Source of the DNA: Polymorphobacter megasporae
GTDB taxonomy: Bacteria; Pseudomonadota; Alphaproteobacteria; Sphingomonadales; Sphingomonadaceae
DNA: 64,000 nucleotides
NCBI RefSeq assembly: GCF_018982885.2
Contig: NZ_CP081848.1
Location: forward strand, 2,604,001-2,668,000
Reading direction: 5' to 3'
This document shows positions 48,099 through 57,610 of the stretch, piece after piece. Below the pieces are notes generated by a model. That model ran no database searches, had not been told where the DNA came from, and saw only the letters and a program-made list of their open reading frames with translations. How positions within the stretch are numbered: position 1 is the first letter of the stretch; each line of letters opens with the position of its first letter. A program made the translations under genes and the position numbers.

Positions 48099-49861
48099 AC
48101 TAACGCCGCCGCATCTTCGTCTTTCTCGCCCACAGTTTCGTCCCCGTGTAGCACCATCTCGGTATGCGCCGCGCCGCTCGGGATCATCGGGAAGCAGTTC
48201 GCGAGCTTCGACACGCGGCAGTCGACCATCACCGGGCCGTCCGCCGCGAGCATCGCCGCGATCCCGTCGTCGAGTTCGCTCGTGTCGGAGATGCGGATGC
48301 CGGTCCAGCCGTAGGCTTCGGCGAGCTTGACGAAGTCGGGCAGCGCCTCTGAATAGCTCTCGCTATACCGCCCGCCGTGGTTGAGCTCCTGCCACTGGCG
48401 AACCATCCCCATATATTCGTTGTTCAAAATGAACACCTTGACCGGCAGGCGGTACTGCGTCGCGGTGCCGAGCTCCTGGATGTTCATCTGGATGCTCGCC
48501 TCGCCGGCGATGTCGATGACCAATGCGTTCGGGTCGCCGAGCTGCGCGCCGATCGCGGCGGGCAGGCCGTAGCCCATCGTGCCGAGGCCGCCGCTCGTCA
48601 GCCATTTGTTCGGCCCCTCGAAGCCGAAGTGCTGCGCCGCCCACATCTGGTGCTGGCCGACTTCGGTGGTGATGATCGGGCTGCGCTTGTGCGTCGCCTC
48701 CCACAGCCGCCGGATCGCATATTGCGGGAGGATGTCCGACCCGGTCTGGGCGAAGCCGAGGCTGTCGCGCTGGCGCCAATGGTCGATCTTCGCCCACCAC
48801 GGCTTGAGGTCGACCGCGCGATGGCCGCGAGTCTTCCACACCTTGATCAGATCCTCCAGGACATGGCCGACGTCGCCAACGATGCCGAGGTCGACGCGGA
48901 CGGTCTTGTTGATTGACGAGCGGTCGATGTCGACGTGGATCTTCTTCGATCCCGGCGAGAAGGCGTCGAGCCGCCCGGTGACGCGGTCGTCGAAGCGCGC
49001 GCCGAGGCACAGCATCAGGTCGGCCCCGTGCATCGCCATATTGGCCTCGTAGGTGCCGTGCATCCCCAACATGCCGAGGAACTGCGGCGACGTCGCGGGG
49101 AAGCAGCCGAGGCCCATCAGCGTCGACGTCACCGGCGCGCCGGTCAGCCGGGCGAGTTCGCGCAGCAGTTGCGACGCTCCCGGACCCGAATTGATGATCC
49201 CGCCGCCGGTGTACAGGATTGGGCGCTCAGCAGCGGCGAGCATCTCGACCGCCGCTTCGATCGCGGCGAGGTCGCCCTTGACCTGCGGCTTGTACGTCTT
49301 GTGCTCGATCTTGCCCGGGCGGACGTAGCGGGTCCGCGCGACCTGGACGTCCTTGGGGATGTCGACCACGACCGGCCCGGGGCGTCCCGCGGTGGCGATG
49401 TAGAACGCCTCGTGAATCGTGTCGCCCAGGCGGTGGACGTCCTTGACGAGGTAGTTGTGCTTCGAACAGTGGCGGGTGATGCCGACCGTGTCGCATTCCT
49501 GAAAGGCGTCGGTGCCGATCAGGTGCGTCGGCACCTGTCCGGTCAGGACAACGATTGGGATTGAATCCATCAGCGCGTCGGTGATGCCGGTAACGGCGTT
49601 GGTCGCGCCGGGGCCGCTGGTGACGAGGACGACGCCGGGCTTGCCGGTTGAGCGGGCATAGCCCTCCGCCGCGTGAACCGCCGCCTGCTCGTGGCGGACG
49701 AGGATATGCTTGATCCGGCGCCCGGCCGACTCCTGCTCGAATAGCGCGTCGTAGATCGGCAGGACCGCCCCGCCGGGGTAGCCGAAGACGATCTCGACCC
49801 CGAGGTCGAGCAGTGCGCGGACGATCACGCCCGCGCCATTGGTTTCGTTCGATGCCGTCAC
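48095..49861 (-). CDS. ilvB: acetolactate synthase large subunit
   Basis: 588-aa ThDP/FAD enzyme, first step of valine and isoleucine synthesis. PYR domain FGYPGGAVLPIYDALFEQ with the ThDP Glu in VRHEQAAVHAAEGYARSTG, middle FAD domain (GLGCFPATSPQFLGMLGMHG) and PP domain with GEASIQMNIQELGTA and LNNEYMGMVRQWQELN. GTG at 49861. The domain GDI/GEAS deviation is small: here IAGEAS stands where many read TGDGS/VAGDAS, and the Glu/Asp in this metal motif deserves a check. Head of ilvB-X-ilvN-lprI-like-ilvC. Confidence 0.95.
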   Translation of the reverse strand: MTASNETNGAGVIVRALLDLGVEIVFGYPGGAVLPIYDALFEQESAGRRIKHILVRHEQAAVHAAEGYARSTGKPGVVLVTSGPGATNAVTGITDALMDSIPIVVLTGQVPTHLIGTDAFQECDTVGITRHCSKHNYLVKDVHRLGDTIHEAFYIATAGRPGPVVVDIPKDVQVARTRYVRPGKIEHKTYKPQVKGDLAAIEAAVEMLAAAERPILYTGGGIINSGPGASQLLRELARLTGAPVTSTLMGLGCFPATSPQFLGMLGMHGTYEANMAMHGADLMLCLGARFDDRVTGRLDAFSPGSKKIHVDIDRSSINKTVRVDLGIVGDVGHVLEDLIKVWKTRGHRAVDLKPWWAKIDHWRQRDSLGFAQTGSDILPQYAIRRLWEATHKRSPIITTEVGQHQMWAAQHFGFEGPNKWLTSGGLGTMGYGLPAAIGAQLGDPNALVIDIAGEASIQMNIQELGTATQYRLPVKVFILNNEYMGMVRQWQELNHGGRYSESYSEALPDFVKLAEAYGWTGIRISDTSELDDGIAAMLAADGPVMVDCRVSKLANCFPMIPSGAAHTEMVLHGDETVGEKDEDAAALV

Positions 49862-49890
49862 TATGCTTACTCGCCTCGATTGCGAGCGTC

Positions 49891-49919
49891 GTGTTAGTGA
49901 TCGAAAATTACGCTGTCAA
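49891..49919 (-). promoter_or_regulatory. sigma-70 promoter of ilvB
   Basis: TTGACA (49914-49919) and TAACAC (49891-49896) are separated by 17 bases on the minus strand, predicting transcription start about 22 bases before the ilvB GTG. Confidence 0.65.
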
Positions 49920-49938
49920 CACTCTCACAGCAATGAAA

Positions 49939-50931
49939 TTACGCGGGCACAACCCGGCGACGGCGCATCGACACCCCGATCAGGCCAAAGCCACCGATCA
50001 TCAGCGCCCAGCTCGACGGCTCTGGGACCGAGCCAATGCCGATCAGACTGCCGACGTAGCGCGCGAGCGCGGCATGGACCGGAGCCGTCGGATGGATGCC
50101 GTCGAAGCTCAGGTAGTGGCTGCAATCGGGGTGCGGATTCGACGGTGCCACGCTAATGTCGACGCATGCATCGCCGAGGTTGGTATCGAGGTCGGCGGGC
50201 AGGCCAAATTTGGTCGGATCGTCGCGCAATTGGGTGAAGAACCCGAAATAGTCGATCTGGGTGAACGACGTTCCCGGCCTGAGATGCAGGGTGCTGAAGC
50301 CCGTCTGCAGGGCGTTCTCGAGGTAGATGCTGGCGGGGATTTCCGGGTTGGGGACGCCACCGATCAGGAAGTGCGTCGCTCAGGCGGAGTTGAGCGCGTA
50401 GATCGCGCCGAGATAATTGCCGACGAAGGCGTTGGTGAATGCGGTCGTGAACGCGGCGGCGGCCCCGGCGTTTGGCGCGGCAGCGATCCCGGCGAGCAGC
50501 GCGGTGACATCGTTATTGCCGAAGTTGAGGACGTATAGCGCGTTCGGATCGACCGCCTTGCCGCTTGTCGCATAGATACCGAGCTGGGTGGCGAGCCCCG
50601 GGACGTTGAAGCCGAGCAAGCTGCGGTCTTCCGCCGCCTCGGCCCCGCCGACCGCATAATTGACGCCGCCGGCCAGGAAGGGGACGGTGTAATGTCCGGT
50701 CAGCCGCTGTTCGATCAGGTCGGTCCAGACCGGCCCGTTCGAGTAGCGACCGTCGAAATAGCCGTAGCCGGGCTGCGCGGTCAGGCCGTTTGTACCGATA
50801 TAGGCGTTGCCCGCGTCGACCAGCGAGTCGCCGAAGACGATGAGCCCGTCGGGGCGCGAGGCGGCGGCGGGGACTGCTGTCCCGACCGCCGCGCCGACTG
50901 CCAATGCCGTCAGATACCGACCGATGCCCAT
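49939..50931 (-). pseudogene. PEP-CTERM SGNH/GDSL hydrolase interrupted by an in-frame stop
   Basis: Secreted esterase/lipase-type GDSL hydrolase with PEP-CTERM tail. One frame runs from the ATG at 50931 to 49939 but has a TGA at 50380-50382. Upstream part: signal peptide (LTALAVGAAVGTAVPAAAS), block I FGDSLVDAGN with the Ser, block III GNND. Downstream part: the catalytic DGIHP (Asp/His) and the sorting signal VPEPSSWALMIGGFGLIG plus RRRR. Without the stop it would be 330 aa. Truncation removes the catalytic His and the anchor. Nonsense mutation or base-call error; the reading context (NSA-stop-ATHFL) suggests a single base change from GGA or CGA. Confidence 0.85.
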
Positions 50932-51006
50932 GCTTCATCCCCCCGAATATAAGCGGAAGTTAGTAGCTTACGGTTAACGTTCGGTTAGCGGCGCAGCGAT
51001 TTTCAT

Positions 51007-52167
51007 TCAGGCGGCGACGGTCGCCCGGCGACGACGAAGCAGGCCGATCAGGCCGAAGCCGGCAACCATTTGCGCCCAGACCATCGGCTCGGGAACGCCG
51101 CCAACGATGGGCGGCGGCGGCGTCAGTGCGGTGAACAGCCGCCCGTCGGGGTTGAATGTGCCGAGGTGGACTTCACCACCCTGATGGAACGTCTGGGCCG
51201 CGAGCGATCCTTCGATCGGGGTCGAGTTGCTCACCGTCGCGAACGGGGCGAGGAGCGAGCCGTTGAACTGCTTGTTGAGCGTGATCGACGTCGCCGTGCC
51301 GAAATTCCACAGGACGTACGGGTTGTAGATCGAGTTGTTCGAGTTGGCGTTAAGTGTGTAGCTCGACGCGCCCGTGACGTTGATGATCGTGGTCAGGTAA
51401 CCGCCGCTGCCGTTGCTCGGCAGGTCGTAGAGCAGGTTCGACGCATCGAGGAACGATGTCAGATTGGTCGAATCGATCGTGATTACCGCATAGCCGAGGT
51501 GGTTCGGGTCGCGCGCGATCAGCTTGGCATTGTTGTGGTCGCTGCCGTCGAAGCTGCTGCCGCTCGCCGACAGTGCGTAGAGCGCGGTCGACAACGTGCC
51601 GAGGTCGGCGGTCAGCGTCGCCGTCTGCGTCGCGATGCTCGAATGCAGGTCGTGGCCGCCGCCGGGTGCCAGCGATGCGTCCTTGGTCGGGAAGGTGTTC
51701 ATGAAGCCGCTTGCGATGCCGCCGTACGACACGTCGGTGCCGCCGTTGATGTTGAACGACGCGAGGTTCGACCCGGCGCGGACCAGCGCGCCGTCGACGT
51801 TGAAGTTGCCGCCGGTGAAGCTACCGCCGATGTCGACGCTCTTGCGCGCCGCGACCGTGCCGCTACCGCCGTTCGAGCCGTTGTTGAAATTGCCGCCGTT
51901 GATGTCGCCGCCGACGGTCAGTGTCGCGTACGACGACACGCCTTCGCCCTGGTTCGATTGGCCAATGCCGTAGTTCGAGACGCCGCCGCTGATGTTGCCG
52001 CCGACGAAGGTCTTGCCCTCGACGTCGTGGCCGCCGGTCATGTTGCCGAGGACGATGAGATTGACGTTACCGAGCGCGGTGAGGCCGTTGACGGCGCTTC
52101 CGGTGGCGAGGGCGGCTCCCGGGGTCAGGGTCATCAAGGCGACGGCGGCAGCGATGCGATAGGTCAT
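51007..52167 (-). CDS. PEP-CTERM protein with choice-of-anchor A domain
   Basis: 386-aa exported surface protein. Signal peptide to ALATG; then the choice-of-anchor A domain, Gly/Asn-rich beta structure (VNLIVLGNMTGGHDVEGKTF; VGGNISGGVSNYG; FNINGGTDVSYGG), ending VHLGTFNPDGRLFTAL. The C-terminus is VPEPMVWAQMVAGFGLIG plus RRRR, a PEPxxWA-type exosortase signal. ATG at 52167, with a good sigma-54 promoter upstream. Probably secreted and linked with the exopolysaccharide matrix. Same strand as the broken GDSL gene, 75 bases upstream of it. Confidence 0.88.
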   Translation of the reverse strand: MTYRIAAAVALMTLTPGAALATGSAVNGLTALGNVNLIVLGNMTGGHDVEGKTFVGGNISGGVSNYGIGQSNQGEGVSSYATLTVGGDINGGNFNNGSNGGSGTVAARKSVDIGGSFTGGNFNVDGALVRAGSNLASFNINGGTDVSYGGIASGFMNTFPTKDASLAPGGGHDLHSSIATQTATLTADLGTLSTALYALSASGSSFDGSDHNNAKLIARDPNHLGYAVITIDSTNLTSFLDASNLLYDLPSNGSGGYLTTIINVTGASSYTLNANSNNSIYNPYVLWNFGTATSITLNKQFNGSLLAPFATVSNSTPIEGSLAAQTFHQGGEVHLGTFNPDGRLFTALTPPPPIVGGVPEPMVWAQMVAGFGLIGLLRRRRATVAA

Positions 52168-52215
52168 GCAATAATTCCCCGAAACCGACGCTCATGTGTC
52201 GGTAACGAAACGTTA

Positions 52216-52231
52216 AGCAATTATCATGCCA
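52216..52231 (-). promoter_or_regulatory. sigma-54 promoter of the choice-of-anchor A gene
   Basis: Minus strand TGGCATGATAATTGCT matches TGGCAC-N5-TTGCW with exact GG-N10-GC spacing, predicting a start about 38 bases before the ATG. PEP-CTERM gene sets are known to be associated with a sigma-54 two-component activator (PrsK/PrsR), which agrees. Confidence 0.65.
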
Positions 52232-52336
52232 GAAAGATAAGTTACTGAAAGATATATGACACGCCCAGCGCTATTTGAAGAAGTGTAAGGAATTCCGACA
52301 CTCTGAAGGTGGATATCGCGTTGTTAACTATAACGA

Positions 52337-53185
52337 TTAGCTGGTGCTGAGGCCGCGTTGCCAGCTGCCGGTCTGGTTGCGAAACCACGTCTGCTGGCGC
52401 TTGGCATAATGGCGCGTGTCGAGGCGAGTGCGTTCGATCGCGGCGCCGAGCTCGATCTCGCCGCGCAAATGGGCGAGGAGCGGGGGGACGCCGAGAGCCT
52501 TCATCACCGGCGCGTCGGCGGCGAGACGCCTTCGACCCAATGCGGCGACCTCGTCGAGCGCCCCCGCCGCGAGCATGGCATTGAGCCGCGCGTCAATCCG
52601 AGTGTGGAGGGCAGGGCGCGGCAGGTCGACAATATGGCCCTTCACAGTGACTTCGGTCGCGATCCCGCCGGTCGTCTCGGCCTGCCAATCGGCCAGCCGC
52701 CGTCGGGTGGAGCGGACGACTTCGAGCGCGCGGGTGACGCGTTGCGGATCGGCGAGCTTGGCCGCTGCGGCGGGGTCGAGTGCGGCGAGTGCGGCGCGGG
52801 CGGCAGCGGGGTCGAGCGCGCGGACGTCGGCGCGGACGTCGGGGTCGATCGGCGGGACCGCGGCGATCCCATCGAGCAGGATCCGCAGGTACATGCCGCT
52901 GCCGCCGACGACGATCGGCAAGCCCCCCGCGGCGATCGTATCGAAGATCGCCGCGCGGGCCATGCCGGCCCAGCGCGCCGCGTCGCACGCCTCCGCCCCG
53001 TCGATGACGCCATAGAGACGGTGCGGGACGGTCGCTTCATCGGCCTTGGACGGGCGCGCGCTGAGGATGCGGAGGTCGGCGTAGACTTGGCTCGCGTCGG
53101 CGTTGATGATCGTCCCGCCGCGCGCCTGCGCGAAATCGAGCGCGACCGCCGACTTGCCCGCGGCGGTCGGTCCCGCGATAACCAC
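52337..53185 (-). CDS. miaA: tRNA dimethylallyltransferase
   Basis: Adds dimethylallyl to A37 of tRNAs reading U-starting codons. 282 aa from a GTG at 53185. P-loop GPTAAGKS at the very N-terminus, INADASQVYADLRILSARPS, the VVGGSGMYLRILLDG block, and the C-terminal RHYAKRQQTWFRNQ. The P-loop lies at residues 5-12, so the N-terminus may be marginally short; no other start is available. Divergent from serB with only 28 bases between starts. Confidence 0.93.
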   Translation of the reverse strand: MVIAGPTAAGKSAVALDFAQARGGTIINADASQVYADLRILSARPSKADEATVPHRLYGVIDGAEACDAARWAGMARAAIFDTIAAGGLPIVVGGSGMYLRILLDGIAAVPPIDPDVRADVRALDPAAARAALAALDPAAAAKLADPQRVTRALEVVRSTRRRLADWQAETTGGIATEVTVKGHIVDLPRPALHTRIDARLNAMLAAGALDEVAALGRRRLAADAPVMKALGVPPLLAHLRGEIELGAAIERTRLDTRHYAKRQQTWFRNQTGSWQRGLSTS

Positions 53186-53213
53186 GACCGTTGGCCGACC
53201 AAGGGAAATATCG

Positions 53214-54089
53214 ATGCTCCTCGCGACGTTGATCGCCGCCGGTGCCTTGTCGCCGGGTGACGTCGCTGCGGCAAGCGACGCGCTGCGTGGGGCAGGGGGC
53301 GAGCCGGGGGCGGCGGCGTGGCTCGATGCGGGTGATGCCTACGATTTGACGGTCAGCGGGCTTAGCCAGCCGGTCGCCCGCGCTGCACTCGAAGCAGCGC
53401 TCACTGCTGTCGACGTCGTCGTTCAGCCCGCCGCCGCGTCGCGCCGCAAGCGGGTGCTCATCGCCGACATGGATTCGACGATGATCCAATGCGAGTGCAT
53501 CGACGAGCTCGCCGATTATGCGGGTTTGAAGCCGCAGGTCGCGGCGATCACCGAGGCGGCGATGCGCGGCGAACTCGACTTTGCCGCCGCGCTCGATGCC
53601 CGCGTCGCGCTCCTGAAGGGGATGGACGCGCGGGTCATCGATCGCTGCCGTGCGGAGCGTGTGCGGCTGATGCCTGGGGCGAAATTATTGGTCGCAACGA
53701 TGGCCAGATCAGGAGCGCGGACGATCCTCGTCTCGGGGGGATTCACCGCCTTCGCTGGCCCGGTAGGTGCGGACCTCGGCTTCGACCGCATTGTCGCGAA
53801 CCGCCTGCTCGTCGAGGACGGCAAATTGACCGGCGCCGTCGCCCGCCCGATCGTCGACGCCGCGACCAAGCGCGCCGAACTCGACGGCGCGGGGGTGGCG
53901 GTCGGCGACGTGATCGCGGTCGGCGACGGCGCGAACGACATCCCGATGCTCGAACGCGCCGGATTGGGCATCGCCTACCACGCCAAGCCCAAGGCAACCG
54001 CCGCCGCCGACGCGGCAATCCGCATCGGCGACTTGACGGCGTTGCTGTGGGCGCAGGGCTACAAGCGGGGTGAGTGGGTTAGCCAATAA
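53214..54089 (+). CDS. serB: phosphoserine phosphatase
   Basis: HAD-family enzyme, last step of serine synthesis. 291 aa from the ATG at 53214 after AAGGGA; an upstream in-frame ATG would run back through miaA. Catalytic motif I DMDSTMI (Asp nucleophile and Asp+2), CIDELAD, motif II SGGFTAF and motif IV GDGANDIPML are intact. The N-terminal 85 residues form a poorly conserved ACT-like extension, as in E. coli SerB. Ends at a REP cluster. Confidence 0.94.
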   Translation: MLLATLIAAGALSPGDVAAASDALRGAGGEPGAAAWLDAGDAYDLTVSGLSQPVARAALEAALTAVDVVVQPAAASRRKRVLIADMDSTMIQCECIDELADYAGLKPQVAAITEAAMRGELDFAAALDARVALLKGMDARVIDRCRAERVRLMPGAKLLVATMARSGARTILVSGGFTAFAGPVGADLGFDRIVANRLLVEDGKLTGAVARPIVDAATKRAELDGAGVAVGDVIAVGDGANDIPMLERAGLGIAYHAKPKATAAADAAIRIGDLTALLWAQGYKRGEWVSQ

Positions 54090-54091
54090 TT

Positions 54092-54197
54092 GTCATCCCC
54101 GCGAAAGCGGGGACCCAAGGTCGCCACAGTCTGTGACCTTGGGTCCCCGCCTTCGCGGGGATTACGGATTATCGGGCGGTCCCCGCTTTCGCGGGCA
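54092..54197. repeat. REP-like palindromic element downstream of serB
   Basis: Two inverted CCCCGCGAAAGCGGGG-type palindromes (54092-54167) enclose CCAAGGTC and its complement and so form one large hairpin; a half unit, CCCCGCTTTCGCGGG, follows at 54180-54194. Lies between convergent serB and receptor 3 and may terminate both. Confidence 0.8.
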
Positions 54198-54215
54198 TGG
54201 TGGGGTAGATGCGCC

Positions 54216-56507
54216 CTACTTCAGCTTGAAGCTCAGCGACGCGCCGATGATCCGCGGCTCGTTATACACCGCCGCCATGTAGTTCTCGATCACGCCCTTG
54301 AGGTTCTTCTGGTCGGTCAGGTTGCGGACGAACACCGCGGCTTCGTACTTCGGCGTCGAATAACCCGCCTTGAGACCTGCCTCGTACGTCCCGTTCGAGT
54401 TGAACTCGTTGGTCTTGTACAGGACGAAGTTGGTGAAGCCCTGGAGATTGACGTCACCGGCGATGAACACCTCGGCGTCCTTGCTCACCGGCACGCCGTA
54501 GCGCGCGGTCGCGTCGACGGTGTACTTCGGCGCGTCGGGGAGCGGGTTGCCGTTGATCTGGGCGAAGACGTTGGTGCCGATCTTGATCGTCGGGTTGTTG
54601 ACGGTGCAGACGACGACGCCGTTGAGCGCGCAGACCTGCGCATAGACCCGCGTGTCCTTGATCTCGGTATGCAGGAAGCTCGCGCCGAGCCCGAGCGACA
54701 GATGCTCGATCGGGTGCCACTCGGCCTCGGCCTCGACGCCGTAGGCGTTCGCCTTGGCGGCGTTGAACAACACGCCGTTGCCGTTCGAATCGTTGCCGTT
54801 CAGCTGGATGTTGCTGACGGTGTAGCCGAAGCCGGTGACGTTGAAGCGGACCTTCCGGTCGAACAACTGGCTCTTGAAGCCCGCCTCATAACTGATGATC
54901 GTCTCCGAATTCGCCGTCGTGAAGTCGGAGTTGAACACCGCCGACCGCCCCTGGATCGTCGGGCCGCGGAAGCCGCGCGCGACGCGGGCATAGACGCTGA
55001 CGTCGGGGTCGATCTGGTACAGCGCGCTGACGTCCCAGCTCGGCTGGGTCGACGACAGGCGGACGTAGCGGCGTCCGGTGTAGGTGACGACGTTCAGCGC
55101 AGTGTTCGCGGTCTGGAGCAAAGTCGTCGATTTGGTGTCGTTGGTTTCGCGCGCGCCGGCGGTCAGCGTCAGGTTCGGCACGATCTCATAGCTCGCCTGG
55201 CCGAAAACCGCCCATGACGTGTTGATGTTGCGCAGGACGACATAGTTGTTCGGGTTGGTGCCGGTGAAGATCGCGCGTTGGTCGAACTCGGTCGTGTCGC
55301 GGCTATCGAAATACATGCCGCCGACCTGATACTTGAAGCGGCCTTGGCCGTTCGAGGCGAGGCGGACTTCCTCGGTATACTGGTTCAACCCGCGAACCTT
55401 GCCTTGGCTCTCGCCGAACCCGTTCGGCACGCCATTGACCGGATAGTTCGCCGCCGCGCCGCCGTCGGTGTCGCCGCGGCTATAGCCCGATAGCGTTTCG
55501 TACGCGCTGATCGAGGTCAGGCTGACCGGGCCGAAGTCGTACTTGACGTTGAGGAACGCGCCATAGGTTTCGTACGCCTGCGGGTTGCCCGCACCTTCGT
55601 CGAGGCCGACCTGGTCGCGCGGGCCGACGGGGGTGTTCGACCCCTTGATCAGCGCGCCGCGGTGGAAGATCGTCGACGTCCCCTTGTACGACCGGCCCTG
55701 GCCCTCGGCGAGGATCGTCAGGTCCTCGGTCGGGGTCAGCAGGATCTGCGCGCGGAGGTCGCGCTCGTTGAAGCCGCCGAGCGCATCGGTCTTGTTGACC
55801 TGTGTCTTGTCGGCGCTAACCCCGGTGAAGGTGTTGTCGACCCAGTTATCACGGTGCTGGTACAGGCCCGAGACGCGAACCGCGATCTTGCCGGGGATAA
55901 TCGCGCCGCCGATGCCGCCGTCGAACGTGACGGTGTTATAGCTGCCGTACGATCCCGATGCGCGGGCGGTGAGGTCGTCGCTCGGCTTGATCGTGTCGAT
56001 CTTGATGATGCCCGCGGTGGTGTTGCGCCCGAACAAGGTCCCCTGCGGACCGCGGAGAACCTCGACCTGCGCGAGGTCGTACGCCGGGTTCGACTTGAGG
56101 ACGACATGCTCGAGGACGACGTCGTCCTGGATGATCTCGACCGGCTGTGACGCGCCAAGGTAGAAGTCGATGTTGCCGAGGCCGCGGATATAGAAGCGTG
56201 GGAAGATCCGCCCGGTCGTCGTCTCGGCGTACAGCCCGGGAACGCGCCCCGACAGTTCGAGCAGGTCGCCGCCGCCCGACTGGAACGAACGCAGCAGGTC
56301 GCCCGAGACGACGCCGACCGACAGCGGCACCTTCTGCAGGTTCTCGCTACGGCGCTCGGCGGTGACGACGATGTCGGCGAGGCCGGTGTCGTCGGCGGTC
56401 GCGGCGGCTGCGGCGGCCGGAACTTCGGCGGCGATCGCGTGGCTGCCGGTCAGCACAACGGCGGCGGCGGACAGCAGCAATGCCGCCCGGAGAGTGAAAT
56501 TCGACAA
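54216..56507 (-). CDS. TonB-dependent outer-membrane receptor 3
   Basis: 763-aa receptor. TTG at 56507 is preceded by AGGGG and starts the signal peptide (FTLRAALLLSAAAVVLTGSHAIAAE). TonB-box-like ADIVVTAERRSENLQK, plug RFYIRGLGNIDFYLG and VEVLRGPQGTLFGRNTTAGII, barrel to ...GASLSFKLK. A pair of Cys lies in an extracellular-type loop (VCALNGVVVCTV). No dedicated transporter or enzyme genes adjoin it, so its ligand cannot be guessed. Two-gene context is a repeat-filled 1.1-kb gap on its 5' side. Confidence 0.92.
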   Translation of the reverse strand: MSNFTLRAALLLSAAAVVLTGSHAIAAEVPAAAAAATADDTGLADIVVTAERRSENLQKVPLSVGVVSGDLLRSFQSGGGDLLELSGRVPGLYAETTTGRIFPRFYIRGLGNIDFYLGASQPVEIIQDDVVLEHVVLKSNPAYDLAQVEVLRGPQGTLFGRNTTAGIIKIDTIKPSDDLTARASGSYGSYNTVTFDGGIGGAIIPGKIAVRVSGLYQHRDNWVDNTFTGVSADKTQVNKTDALGGFNERDLRAQILLTPTEDLTILAEGQGRSYKGTSTIFHRGALIKGSNTPVGPRDQVGLDEGAGNPQAYETYGAFLNVKYDFGPVSLTSISAYETLSGYSRGDTDGGAAANYPVNGVPNGFGESQGKVRGLNQYTEEVRLASNGQGRFKYQVGGMYFDSRDTTEFDQRAIFTGTNPNNYVVLRNINTSWAVFGQASYEIVPNLTLTAGARETNDTKSTTLLQTANTALNVVTYTGRRYVRLSSTQPSWDVSALYQIDPDVSVYARVARGFRGPTIQGRSAVFNSDFTTANSETIISYEAGFKSQLFDRKVRFNVTGFGYTVSNIQLNGNDSNGNGVLFNAAKANAYGVEAEAEWHPIEHLSLGLGASFLHTEIKDTRVYAQVCALNGVVVCTVNNPTIKIGTNVFAQINGNPLPDAPKYTVDATARYGVPVSKDAEVFIAGDVNLQGFTNFVLYKTNEFNSNGTYEAGLKAGYSTPKYEAAVFVRNLTDQKNLKGVIENYMAAVYNEPRIIGASLSFKLK

Positions 56508-56930
56508 GACGATAACCCCTGAAATGGGACACCGCGGCGTCGTGCCCCGGTCCCGATGCCGCGGCGATAGGAGGCAAATATGACGGCGGCGTGACAAAAT
56601 GCCCGGGCTGTGATCGGAATGCGGAGAGTGTGGCCGTGGGGCAACGGCCCGGCGCAGCCCTTGGTCGTCGGGCGTCGCGCTTTGGCGTCGGCATCTCGCG
56701 CGTTCGGCCTGTCCTACAGAGGACTCGATCGGTTAGCGTGGGCGGCTGTCGAGTCGGCTACCAGCGGGTGGTCGATGCTCTTTCTCATTGTTGGTGTCGT
56801 CGTCGCGAGCGCCACGTAAAATCACGTCGCGAGGCGTGGGCGAATTGCGGGGCGAGGGCTTTGAAAGATCGTGCCCGTCGTGTGGACTTAGTGGACTTCC
56901 GCCGTAAAGCGCCGCGTCTCGTACAAAGTC

Positions 56931-57007
56931 GTCGTGCCCGCAAAGGCGGGGAGTGATCAGCCCCGCCGGACGTGGTGATCGGTCCCCGCCTCCGCGGGAA
57001 TGACGGG
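56931..57007. repeat. REP-like inverted pair
   Basis: GTGCCCGCAAAGGCGGGGA and GGTCCCCGCCTCCGCGGGAA face each other over about 35 bases, the same family as at 54.1 kb. Confidence 0.75.
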
Positions 57008-57028
57008 GTCGGGGGCGAATATCCCTCG

Positions 57029-57065
57029 AAAACCTGGTCGTTGCGTGGACTTGTGTAACCTTCCG
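57029..57065 (-). repeat. 35-bp intergenic repeat, copy
   Basis: Plus strand: AAAACCTGGTCGTTGCGTGG then ACTTGTGTAACCTTC. Reads as GGTTACACAAGTCCAC...AACGACC on the minus strand. Confidence 0.75.
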
Positions 57066-57144
57066 CGCGCCGGTCCTGGCCCGCGCGGAGCGACTCGCTG
57101 GTGCGTGCACTTTCGCATCGAAGCACCGCGTGTCGTGCAAAGTC

Positions 57145-57217
57145 GTCATCCCCGCGGAGGCGGGGACCCATTAGCCCAGCAGTCAGTGGTGATGGTCCCC
57201 GTCTCCGCGGGATGACG
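57145..57217. repeat. REP-like inverted pair
   Basis: GTCATCCCCGCGGAGGCGGG and its mirror ending CCGTCTCCGCGGGATGAC; a complete, well-preserved REP doublet. Confidence 0.8.
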
Positions 57218-57270
57218 AAATTTCTGGAGGCACAGTCGAAAAAGCGATGCGCGTGCCTCAGCGCTCGCGC

Positions 57271-57307
57271 AAAACCCGGTCGTTGCGTGGACTTGTGTAA
57301 CCTTCCG
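57271..57307 (-). repeat. 35-bp intergenic repeat, copy
   Basis: AAAACCCGGTCGTTGCGTGG then ACTTGTGTAACCTTC on the plus strand; nearly identical to the copies at 57029 and 57575. Confidence 0.75.
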
Positions 57308-57574
57308 CCGGCCGATTGGGGGCGAAAGCAGCGAGTTGCTACCGCAAAAGCAGCGACTCGCTGGCGTGTGGACTTCCGCCATTCCGCGCGCCTCCACCCC
57401 CTTTGGGGGAGGGGCCGGGGGTGGGGCAGTCACCCCGAGCACCGAGCCCGAGGCCGCCCCACCCCCGGGCCGTCGCAAGCGCGACGTCTCTCACCCCTCC
57501 CCTGAAGGGGAGAGGAGGCAGAAAGCAGCGGGAGGGGAGGCAGAAAGGCAGCGGAGGCGCGACCGATCGGCGCC

Positions 57575-57610
57575 AAACCTGGTCGTTGCGTGGACTTGTG
57601 TAACCTTCCG
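57575..57610 (-). repeat. 35-bp intergenic repeat, copy
   Basis: AAACCTGGTCGTTGCGTGGA then CTTGTGTAACCTTCCG, ending 21 bases beyond the gatB stop. Confidence 0.75.

Noticed and set aside
50380-50382. Selenocysteine at the in-frame TGA of the GDSL hydrolase
   Set aside because: The position is not a catalytic site in this family and no bacterial SECIS-like hairpin is apparent; a nonsense change is simpler.
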